IMG/VR virus record: IMGVR_UViG_3300017788_003020
Coordinates: 1-64,000 of that record
From: a virus
DNA length: 64,000 nucleotides
Reading direction: 5' to 3' (one strand)
Of the stretch, positions 57,050 to 64,000 are shown in pieces. The notes under the pieces are model-generated. The model did not search any database. It was not told the DNA's origin and worked only from the letters and a program-made list of their open reading frames with translations. The translations under genes were made by a program, and so were the position numbers. Positions within the stretch are counted from its first letter, which is position 1, and the number at the start of each line of letters is the position of its first letter.

Positions 57050-58369
57050 TTATTCCAAATCTTGTGTTATTTCAGACTCATCATCCTCAACAATTCTCAT
57101 TAAGCTATAATTAACATTAAATCTCTTTCTGAAATTTTTAGCTTGTGCATGTCTTGTCAATAAGGCTTTAATGATATAACTTTGTTCACTATACATAAGA
57201 GGGTCTTGGATGATTGCACCCATGAAATCAACAGTATGAGCAAGAGAAGCACCTTCTGCTATGTTTGTTATATTGATATTTGTAGAAGCAAATGCTCCTC
57301 TATTTACCTGCATAGCAGTAACTACACACCATTTATTTTTTTGACCCATAGCTCTAAGGTCTTCAGAAATATGCTTGATTTTTATATATGTATTTTCTGA
57401 GTTGGGAATACGCCAATTTTTTACAATCCCGATATAATCAATAACAACCACATCAAATTGTATACCATGCAATTCCTGTTCTCTTTTAAGATAAGATTCA
57501 AAGTCAAGTACAGAAGCAGTTGACATTGGAAATTCTTTTATGAAAAGCTGACCTGGGATTATAAAGTTTGATGTTGAATTTTCAAACTTAAACTCCTTTA
57601 TCTTCTGTTTCATGGTTGCAGAATCTTCAGCTGATTCTGAATATTCATCCATGGAAAGATTCAGAAGATTAGCTCCACATCTTTGTGTAATATCAAAATC
57701 TTGCAATTCAAGTGTTATGTAACATACATTGTGTCCATTTCTAACCGCATTACAAGCAAGATTTACAAGCCAAACGCTTTTTCCAACTTTAGGTTCACCA
57801 AGCAAAACAACTAAATTACCATAACCATAACCGCCACCCATCACAACATCAAAGAAATCATAGCCAGTTTTGAACCTTTCTATTCTTTTTGATTTGTGAG
57901 AATCAGCATTATAGAAGTCCAAACCTCCATTAAAATCTAACCCTAATGAATCTCCTTCACTTACGGTTTTTTTAAGAGTATGGACAAAGTCGTTTATGTT
58001 TTCTGTATTGACTTCGGTTGTTTGAGCATAATCAACCGCACTTTCAAGTTTAATAAGTATGTTTCTATATTCAAGAAAAGTATGAAAATTCTCTTTCAAC
58101 CATTCTTGGTCATACTCATTTATGTCAGTATCAAAAACAGAATCTACCGCTTCGTTGCTAATTTTATCCGTTATTTTCTTAGCAATAAGAAGATGCTCGA
58201 ATTGCTTTTTCGTAGGGACTTTGTTATATCTTTCGAAAAAGCTTTTGACTACCTTAAAAAAATGTTGGTATTCTTTAATTCTAAAGAACTCTGGATTTAT
58301 CTTGTGTAGATAATCAGGATTTTCTATGGTATATCTTAGATATAAACGCTCAAATTGAGTAGATTCCAT
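57050..58369 (-). CDS. DnaB/gp41-type replicative helicase
   Basis: 439 residues. The RecA-fold core begins near residue 180 with NLVVLLGEPKVGKSVWLVNLACNAV (Walker A near 189-196); VVVIDYIGIV gives Walker B and later GQKNKWCVVTAMQVNRGAF fits helicase motif H3/H4. The N-terminal ~150 residues (EYQHFFKVVKSFFERYNKVPTKKQFEHLL) resemble the DnaB/gp41 N-terminal domain. It would unwind DNA 5' to 3' at the fork. It lies downstream of uvsX in one minus-strand operon. Confidence 0.9.
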   Translation of the reverse strand: MESTQFERLYLRYTIENPDYLHKINPEFFRIKEYQHFFKVVKSFFERYNKVPTKKQFEHLLIAKKITDKISNEAVDSVFDTDINEYDQEWLKENFHTFLEYRNILIKLESAVDYAQTTEVNTENINDFVHTLKKTVSEGDSLGLDFNGGLDFYNADSHKSKRIERFKTGYDFFDVVMGGGYGYGNLVVLLGEPKVGKSVWLVNLACNAVRNGHNVCYITLELQDFDITQRCGANLLNLSMDEYSESAEDSATMKQKIKEFKFENSTSNFIIPGQLFIKEFPMSTASVLDFESYLKREQELHGIQFDVVVIDYIGIVKNWRIPNSENTYIKIKHISEDLRAMGQKNKWCVVTAMQVNRGAFASTNINITNIAEGASLAHTVDFMGAIIQDPLMYSEQSYIIKALLTRHAQAKNFRKRFNVNYSLMRIVEDDESEITQDLE

Positions 58370-58377
58370 TATGTATT

Positions 58378-58656
58378 TTATTCCCAGCCATGTTTTAGCA
58401 TCTGGAAGTTTTCATCATCCATTTGCTTCAAAAATTGTTTTTTGCAAAGTTTTGATGTAAGCATCTCTAACTTTTCTTCATCATTGGATAATATCTCCAA
58501 TATCTTTTTTCTACTTATAACATCTTTATCTTGATGTTCAAGATATCTTGCAATTTCATACAAAACACCTTCTTCATCGGGCCATTTTTTTGTTTTTCTA
58601 TGAATCTTCAATTCATATTTAACGGGTATTTTTTGTGGGTCTAATGGTATTCCCAT
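58378..58656 (-). CDS. Hypothetical protein between uvsX-like and helicase genes
   Basis: 92 residues from the ATG at 58656, which is 1 nt after the recombinase stop; the longer frame starting at 58692 would overlap it. MGIPLDPQKIPVKYELKIHRKTKKWPDEE begins a mixed basic protein with ISRKKILEILSNDEEKLEMLTSKL. No family recognised; a replication accessory role is inferred from position. Confidence 0.55.
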   Translation of the reverse strand: MGIPLDPQKIPVKYELKIHRKTKKWPDEEGVLYEIARYLEHQDKDVISRKKILEILSNDEEKLEMLTSKLCKKQFLKQMDDENFQMLKHGWE

Positions 58657-58657
58657 A

Positions 58658-59950
58658 TTATTCCTCATCACCATCATCATTGACAGAATCAATACCTAAT
58701 TGTTCCAAGTCTTCATCTAAAGCAACAAATTCATCATCATTGATAGCTTCAGGAAGTAAGAAGATTCCAGCCATCTTTTTATCTAATGCTTCTAATACTT
58801 CAGGTGTGAAAACATGCTTTGTAAACAAATCTTTTGCAGAGCGGATGTTTTTACCCAGATGTCTAACTGCCCATGTTTTTGAATTATCATCTGCAACAAA
58901 CTCAATTTCATTTGTTTCTATTTCTTCAAACTTGGGCTTTCCTCTGTAAATAACCTGCTCTCCATTTTCATCAAGAACTGGTCTCTTTTCAATCTTTTTA
59001 GTCAAACTTCCTTTTTGGATTCCACAAGTTTCCCAATCAACATAGTTTTCCAAGAAGATGTATTTATTCATACCAGTAAAGAAGTTGATTTGCATCTTAA
59101 TTGGAATAGGTCTTGTAAATCTTGACTTATCAAGTTTTGATGTTACAATGATACCAGTTTGAGACATATTTGCTTCTTTTGATTGCTTGGTTTCTTCTTT
59201 CAACTTTGCTTTTGATAAGATAATGTTGACGGAAGGATTATACATAACACCGCTACCACCTGCAATTTTATCAGTTGGAACATAAGCTGTTGTATCTGTA
59301 TAAGTATGATTCACAAAAAGAATAGGAACATTTAGTTTACCAGATTGAACAGTAACTGTTCTGAACAGAGATTTGATTTCAGAAGGTCTTGTCATATCTC
59401 TCTTATGTTCACCTAATTTAGAATCGGCTTCTTCTTTTGCAGTTTTTAAGTTACCGATTGAGTCAATTATGATGATAAATTTACCTGGGTCTTTTTTTGC
59501 TTTTTGAGCATCTTTCATTGCTTCAAAAATTTCAATAATTTGATGTTTTACATTATGAATAACATCTTCTGGAATAAGAGTAAATTCATTAGTATCAATA
59601 CCAAACTTCGATACGTGGTTTTCATCAATTGCAAATTCTGTATCAAAATACAAAACGTGATAGCCTATTTTTTGAGCTTCTCTTGCCATATTTAGAGCAA
59701 GATAAGTTTTACCAGTTCCAGACGGGCCACTGATTCCAATGATTCTGTTTGAAGGAATACCTTTGTAAATAGAACCAGAAATCTGACAGTTAAGAGCAAA
59801 ATTTCCAGTAGGAATCCACTCTTTAATTTCACCAAAAGCAGATTCGCTAATTAAAGCAGCATCTGGATTCATTTTTTTTAATCTTGATAAAATAGAACCT
59901 TTTGCAGATTTAGCTCCATCCTGTGATTGTTCTTCTTTTTGCTTAGCCAT
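58658..59950 (-). CDS. uvsX: UvsX-like recombinase (RecA superfamily)
   Basis: 430 residues. GISGPSGTGKTYLALNMAREAQ (Walker A at 75-82), HVLYFDTEFAID and KFIIIIDSIGNL (Walker B) followed by VPILFVNHTYTD are the RecA-core motifs in the UvsX arrangement. The acidic C-terminus (NDDEFVALDEDLEQLGIDSVNDDGDEE) is typical. It catalyses strand exchange in recombination-dependent replication. The gene is third in a clamp-polymerase-recombinase-helicase operon. Confidence 0.92.
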   Translation of the reverse strand: MAKQKEEQSQDGAKSAKGSILSRLKKMNPDAALISESAFGEIKEWIPTGNFALNCQISGSIYKGIPSNRIIGISGPSGTGKTYLALNMAREAQKIGYHVLYFDTEFAIDENHVSKFGIDTNEFTLIPEDVIHNVKHQIIEIFEAMKDAQKAKKDPGKFIIIIDSIGNLKTAKEEADSKLGEHKRDMTRPSEIKSLFRTVTVQSGKLNVPILFVNHTYTDTTAYVPTDKIAGGSGVMYNPSVNIILSKAKLKEETKQSKEANMSQTGIIVTSKLDKSRFTRPIPIKMQINFFTGMNKYIFLENYVDWETCGIQKGSLTKKIEKRPVLDENGEQVIYRGKPKFEEIETNEIEFVADDNSKTWAVRHLGKNIRSAKDLFTKHVFTPEVLEALDKKMAGIFLLPEAINDDEFVALDEDLEQLGIDSVNDDGDEE

Positions 59951-59960
59951 AATATTTTCT

Positions 59961-61202
59961 TTAGAATAATGAATTTGTTACAATTAATGTTTCAGGTATA
60001 GGTCGAACACCTATAACTTCAAGAATCCTATTTGTAGGTTCTATGATTTTTTTAGCAAATTGTTTATCGAAATCGATAAATGGTGCAAATTCTTTTGGGT
60101 GACTCATTGGAAGAAAGCAAAAAACATCATCCTTTTTAGATGAGGTTTTTGCATAATATAACTTTACCTTATCACCTGATTTTATTCTGTGATATTTCAT
60201 GCTATATTTAGACTTATTCAAAGTATAGTTGTAAATCGCAGCGCCCCTTACATGTATTGGACATCCTGATTTTACAGCAATCTCTGAGCGGTCATTTAAT
60301 ATGAATTTATCATAATCAGATATTTTTTTAGTCTCTGATATTTCTTCCAATTCCTTCATTTCCATTTCTTTACGCCATTTCTTCAAAACCTTTACTATAT
60401 CTTCATACTTGATTTTACCATCCGACTTTTTAGAAGTCAGAATAATTTCAATCATTTCTTTTAGCTTTTTTCTACACCATGAGGGATGTGAAGGTTTAAC
60501 TGCTTCTAAGCCAGTTACAGTTATTTTAACATCTTTATATTTAATTCCTTCAACTTCAACTGTTCCATCTTCAAGAGAATAAATTGAAGTTGTTTTCCAT
60601 GCTAATTCTATCGCATAGTTTTTCTTTGCTATAAAAATACCAATTCTAATGAGCTTCTCAAATTCAAAATCCATCAGATTTTCTGTATTTCTTTTTTGAG
60701 CATACATATTATATGCGTTGACAATATAACCATGTAATCTATTTTTATAGATTGCTAAAATAAATTCTACAGGGTCATCTCCATCATAATTCGCAGACTC
60801 CAAAACTCTATCAAATCTAAAATAAGCAGAGTCTGTATCTCCTTGAATTAGAAGGCTATCTTCTCCAAGAGAAGTTACCTTAGATGAGTCTAATTTCAAT
60901 AAATTATGTAGTTTTTTATCTTTATGCCAATGGTTAGTAAAATAATTGTCAAATATTTTTTTTGCATGTAAGGATATATCAACACTTTGCTGAGTAATAG
61001 CCTCTGCTACATTTATATTGTAGCATAAGAAGTGTTGATTACCAAATGCGCCATAAACAGAATTGATGAAGATTTTAATACCTTGTTCTTCATTAAACAA
61101 ATCATGTTGAAGTTTTGTCAATCTTGCTATTTCAAGTTTGATTTCTTCATATGTTGCTTTATCTGGGTCTATTTGACAATATTTTAAGCCATTAGACTGC
61201 AT
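59961..61202 (-). CDS. Family B DNA polymerase, C-terminal half (split gp43-type)
   Basis: 413 residues. About 45 residues in comes GIKIFINSVYGAFGNQHF (motif B, K-x-x-x-N-S-x-Y-G), then LIQGDTDSAYFRF (motif C, D-T-D) and a thumb-like C-terminus ending IPETLIVTNSLF. The N-terminal exonuclease domain and motif A (D-x-x-SLYP) are missing, and the upstream gene is a different protein, so this is the C-terminal part of a polymerase whose N-terminal part is outside the window or absent. The start codon and 11-nt overlap with the clamp gene make it a real translated gene and not a pseudogene fragment. It would pair with an N-terminal subunit to make DNA polymerase. Confidence 0.85.
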   Translation of the reverse strand: MQSNGLKYCQIDPDKATYEEIKLEIARLTKLQHDLFNEEQGIKIFINSVYGAFGNQHFLCYNINVAEAITQQSVDISLHAKKIFDNYFTNHWHKDKKLHNLLKLDSSKVTSLGEDSLLIQGDTDSAYFRFDRVLESANYDGDDPVEFILAIYKNRLHGYIVNAYNMYAQKRNTENLMDFEFEKLIRIGIFIAKKNYAIELAWKTTSIYSLEDGTVEVEGIKYKDVKITVTGLEAVKPSHPSWCRKKLKEMIEIILTSKKSDGKIKYEDIVKVLKKWRKEMEMKELEEISETKKISDYDKFILNDRSEIAVKSGCPIHVRGAAIYNYTLNKSKYSMKYHRIKSGDKVKLYYAKTSSKKDDVFCFLPMSHPKEFAPFIDFDKQFAKKIIEPTNRILEVIGVRPIPETLIVTNSLF

Positions 61203-61986
61203 CGTTTCTTCCTACAACAAGATAGGTTTTAGAATCTGTGGATGTAAATACTAAGCGATTTTCTCCAACAGAAACTCTATATGATTCGCCGTCAAGCATG
61301 CTTAAATAATTCTTAGGGAATCTTGCTGTACCGTTTTTACGAGATTCTGTGTTTTTAGATGTGATTTTGTATTTGAATGTTTGATTTCCAAAGACGATAT
61401 CATTGACTTTACACTCAACATTCAAGTTATTATCGATTTTATCTATGGCAGAGAACTTCTTTATTTTCAATAAATCTTCAAGTTCTAAGTCAAATTCAAA
61501 TATAGGTTCTTCTATATTTGCTATTTCTTTGAAGAACTTATCATTTGTGATTGTTCCATATATGGAAAGAGAACCATTCTCGAATGAGAATTGAAGGTCT
61601 TTGTTATTATTGAGAGAAGTTTTCGTTGCTACTGATTCTTCTTCTACATCTAAACCAGCTAAATTTAGGTAATGAATATCCAAAGAAACTTGGTCAGATG
61701 AAGAATCCAAAAACTTCAATGCTTGTTGGTATTGTTTAATATTAATCAATCCAATTTTAAGTAATTCTGGTAAATCTCCATCTTCTTTCATCTGCAATAC
61801 TTCTTCAAACGGCAAGGCAGAATACTTAATAGCACTTCTATCAGGAGTATATGTTTTGGCGTATAATTCACTTTCATTCAATTCTAAAAGAAGATTTTCA
61901 TCGAATTGGTGGAATCTATCCAAAAATTCATGGACTTTGTTGACATGAATGTTGACAAAGTTTAAGGTTTTACCTTTTTGTTTCAT
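61192..61986 (-). CDS. Probable gp45-like sliding clamp
   Basis: 264 residues. FPKNYLSMLDGESYRVSVGENRLVFTSTDSKTYLVVGRN at the C-terminus resembles the end of T4 gp45 (a strand-loop-strand closing with a Y-V-V-A/G-L strand), and the rest is alternating strand and helix, as in clamps. The gene is directly upstream of the polymerase half, where a clamp gene would fit. Assignment rests on position and weak similarity, so other replication factors are possible. The 5' leader has two hairpins. Confidence 0.5.
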   Translation of the reverse strand: MKQKGKTLNFVNIHVNKVHEFLDRFHQFDENLLLELNESELYAKTYTPDRSAIKYSALPFEEVLQMKEDGDLPELLKIGLINIKQYQQALKFLDSSSDQVSLDIHYLNLAGLDVEEESVATKTSLNNNKDLQFSFENGSLSIYGTITNDKFFKEIANIEEPIFEFDLELEDLLKIKKFSAIDKIDNNLNVECKVNDIVFGNQTFKYKITSKNTESRKNGTARFPKNYLSMLDGESYRVSVGENRLVFTSTDSKTYLVVGRNDAV

Positions 61987-62022
61987 TTTTTTCTCCGTAA
62001 AATATATTCGTTATCAATAGTA

Positions 62023-62067
62023 TTCAGAGTCTAATTCTGAAAAATAACCAGAAACAAAGGTTATTTT
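62023..62067 (-). promoter_or_regulatory. Two hairpins in the leader of the replication operon
   Basis: On the minus strand, AAAATAACC/GGTTATTTT (62041-62067) and TTCAGA/TCTGAA (62023-62041) lie 37-81 nt before the ATG at 61986. In T4 the polymerase binds a hairpin in its own leader to repress translation; a comparable operator is inferred here. The rest of the 61987-62345 gap (359 nt) holds an inverted repeat AGCTTAATATTAAGC near 62136 and the GATATATAC element below, and no gene was seen. Confidence 0.4.
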
Positions 62068-62298
62068 CTTCAAATTATTTCGATTTCGGTTTTTCTATAC
62101 CAGAAATCTATCCTTACTTTATGGCTTTTAGCTTAATATTAAGCCTTTTATTCCTTTTTGAGTCTTTTCGTGACCTATACATTATACTCTAAATTGGAAA
62201 TAAGTTCATTCGGAAATATAGGTAAAATCCAAAAGGGTCATTTTTTAATTTTAGGAAATAGAAAATATTGTTAAAAAAATAACTTTTTCTAAAAAATT

Positions 62299-62307
62299 GA
62301 TATATAC
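62299..62307 (+). promoter_or_regulatory. GATATATA element
   Basis: GATATATAC, 38 nt before the structural gene at 62346. Confidence 0.45.
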
Positions 62308-62345
62308 TAATAGAGAAAGTATTACCTAATTAAAACATTAAAAAA

Positions 62346-64000
62346 ATGACACCTGCTGATAATAGTTTACACGATATTTTACAAGAATTGATGAGAACAC
62401 ATGCCAATTCTATTGAAATATTATCAAAATTTTCAGAAGCGTTTACTTCTACGACAGAATCTGTTACTGTTAACTTAAAAACAGATAGTGGGCAAACAAC
62501 TTCATATCAAGTTCCTTCTTTGGGATTTTTACAATCTGAGATAAAAAGACTTGAAGAAAATGTAAGAGGACTTGCTGGATTAGACTCAGGGAGTGCTAAT
62601 ATCCGTTTAGAAGATGGCACATATAAAAGAATTATGACATCTTCCACAAATCAAGAGCCTTCAAGAATTGGAAATGTGACCGTTCCTTCTTCTTTTTCAA
62701 GAAGAAATAATTGGTTTTTTGATAATTTCATCAATCCTATGTTGATGGTTAGTTTTGATGTTTCAAACTATGTTTCTTCAAATATACGAAATGTATGGTA
62801 TAGAAGAGTTATTGTAAACACAGATACTGACGAAAAAAGACAAATATTTGATGATAACATAAGAGGTAGAAATGATATTGAATATGAAACCCTTATGTTA
62901 TTCTTAAACGCAAGAGGAATGAATCACTTTGTTGATGAAGATGAATATAGGTTTCCCCCATCTGTAAGTCAATTTACAGGAACTTTTGATGTTATTAGCA
63001 TTCTGAATACAGATACCGCTTCAAGTGGAAACATACGCTCTTATAGATTAAATAAATTAACCTATACGAATAATTTAAGCCCAAATGTTGATACTGAAAC
63101 CCTAAAAATCGGAGATATTGTAGCAACAAAGGGCGGTGCAAGATATAGAGTAGAGGAAGTCAATAAAATTGAGAATACAGTTAGATTAACTTTAACGAGT
63201 GGATATGAATTGATTAGTATAGGAACCGATGTTTTGTATATCATTTCGGATGCTCTTACAATTCGTCAAGTTGAAGTTTCCGTTGGTCATGATGAAAGAC
63301 AGGTTATATTTTTTAGACCAGTTGATTCTGGAACTCAAGTCGCTTCTACAAAATGGTCACCAGGGGTTGGCATTTATTCAAATGAACTTAGAATTAGAAC
63401 CGCTGACTCTGAAATGAGTTTGGATGACTATTATAGAACATATTGTATAGATTTCGGTTCACAATTGCTTGATGCGGCTAAAAACAAGCCAGTTCCTAAA
63501 ATTCTCGGTATTAAGCCAGATGCACCTACTTTAAGAACTGAAGATTTTAAGGTTTTAGTCATAAATGAGCATAAAACACAATCTCAAGATTCTGAAACTC
63601 TTCGTCAAAAATTTTCAGAAAAAACAAGGCTACAATCAGAAATTCAACAACTCGACTCTGCTATTTCGAAAACAAAAGAAGAAATACAAACTTCAAATAA
63701 TGCAACTTCTTTTGATAAGAGAGCCTTAACGAATAAGTTAAATGCTCTTGTAGAAAAAAGAAATTCCCTCTCAAGTTTATATTCAACAACCGTTAGAGAA
63801 TTGGGCGCTTTAAGCACAACAACAGTTGCTACCGAATCACCTAAATATAGAATTAGAGGATTTTTCCCTATTCCTTCACCTAAGGTTGAAAATAAAACTG
63901 GTCAGCAACAGATTATCCAGTTTATTGTTCAATATCGTTATTTAAGATTAGATGGAACAGCAACTGGGCCGAAATCATTTGAATTTGTAGATTCTTCTGG
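62346..64000 (+). CDS. Virion structural protein (baseplate-like), 3' end outside window
   Basis: The frame is open from the ATG at 62346 to the window end (551 codons, no stop). Starts MTPADNSLHDILQELMRTHA, then a helical N-terminus with TTESVTVNLKTDSGQTTSY, a NNWFFDNFINPMLMVSFDVSNYV segment, beta-rich middle parts (RYRVEEVNKIENTVRLTLTSG) and a predicted coiled coil (RQKFSEKTRLQSEIQQLDSAISKTKEEIQ) near residues 420-450. It has a GATATATAC element upstream, like other structural genes here. Assigned by context; no named T4 counterpart recognised. Confidence 0.6.
   Translation, partial: MTPADNSLHDILQELMRTHANSIEILSKFSEAFTSTTESVTVNLKTDSGQTTSYQVPSLGFLQSEIKRLEENVRGLAGLDSGSANIRLEDGTYKRIMTSSTNQEPSRIGNVTVPSSFSRRNNWFFDNFINPMLMVSFDVSNYVSSNIRNVWYRRVIVNTDTDEKRQIFDDNIRGRNDIEYETLMLFLNARGMNHFVDEDEYRFPPSVSQFTGTFDVISILNTDTASSGNIRSYRLNKLTYTNNLSPNVDTETLKIGDIVATKGGARYRVEEVNKIENTVRLTLTSGYELISIGTDVLYIISDALTIRQVEVSVGHDERQVIFFRPVDSGTQVASTKWSPGVGIYSNELRIRTADSEMSLDDYYRTYCIDFGSQLLDAAKNKPVPKILGIKPDAPTLRTEDFKVLVINEHKTQSQDSETLRQKFSEKTRLQSEIQQLDSAISKTKEEIQTSNNATSFDKRALTNKLNALVEKRNSLSSLYSTTVRELGALSTTTVATESPKYRIRGFFPIPSPKVENKTGQQQIIQFIVQYRYLRLDGTATGPKSFEFVDSS

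Noticed and set aside
59961-61202. Polymerase pseudogene
   Set aside because: The gene has intact motifs B and C, a normal start and overlaps its upstream neighbour, which fits a working split polymerase better than decay.

Overview
The window is a contiguous piece of a large, AT-rich, tailed (T4-like, contractile-tail) phage genome that very probably infects a Bacteroidota host. The phage assignment rests on a replication block (UvsX-type recombinase, DnaB/gp41-type helicase, the C-terminal half of a family B DNA polymerase, a probable gp45-like clamp), a tail/baseplate block with a gp5-like hub protein, several cell-wall lytic enzymes, and tight gene packing with small overlaps. The host assignment rests on promoters of the Bacteroidota type (TTG, 19-20 nt, TAnnTTTG) and on a secreted protein ending in a type IX secretion sorting domain, a system known only from Bacteroidota.

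Layout. 1-12.3 kb: accessory genes (integrase-repeat protein cut by the window edge, ART-like proteins, MetK, endolysins, a membrane-anchored tyrosinase, an ArdC-like protein, an RNA ligase, a phosphodiester glycosidase). 12.3-30 kb: glycan and nucleotide functions (MurG-like glycosyltransferase, metallophosphatase, methyltransferases, IMPDH/GMP reductase, dCMP deaminase), two predicted exported surface proteins, a T4-style packaged-protein cluster, HU, a NYN-CSD protein, and two candidate structured RNAs. 30-36 kb: a proteostasis island with ClpC, ClpP and a complete tmRNA gene. 36-41 kb: peptidase, RmlB and many small proteins. 41-55 kb and 62-64 kb: virion structural genes. 55-62 kb (minus strand): methylases and replication/recombination operon.

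The strongest cross-window signal is an N-terminal leader (pattern M-K-Y-I-K-L-F-E-x-W/F, often followed within a few residues by I/V/L-N-E) shared by about ten otherwise unrelated proteins. It looks like the T4 capsid-targeting sequence that directs internal proteins into the prohead and is cut by the prohead protease. If so, this phage packages and injects a set of effectors, including an ArdC-type antirestriction protein, ART-like proteins, a lysozyme and a phosphodiester glycosidase. A second signal is a recurrent GATATATA(G/C) element 14-90 nt (mostly 20-45 nt) upstream of many start codons on both strands, a candidate phage-specific promoter, separate from the host-type promoters that drive the HU, ankyrin, metK, tmRNA and ncRNA genes.

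A third theme is protein quality control: the phage carries its own tmRNA, whose tag appears to be 25 residues and ends in YAVAA, next to ClpC and ClpP genes that could degrade tagged proteins. No tRNA gene, CRISPR array, insertion sequence or integrase was found. All assignments come from reading motifs by eye; no database search was run.
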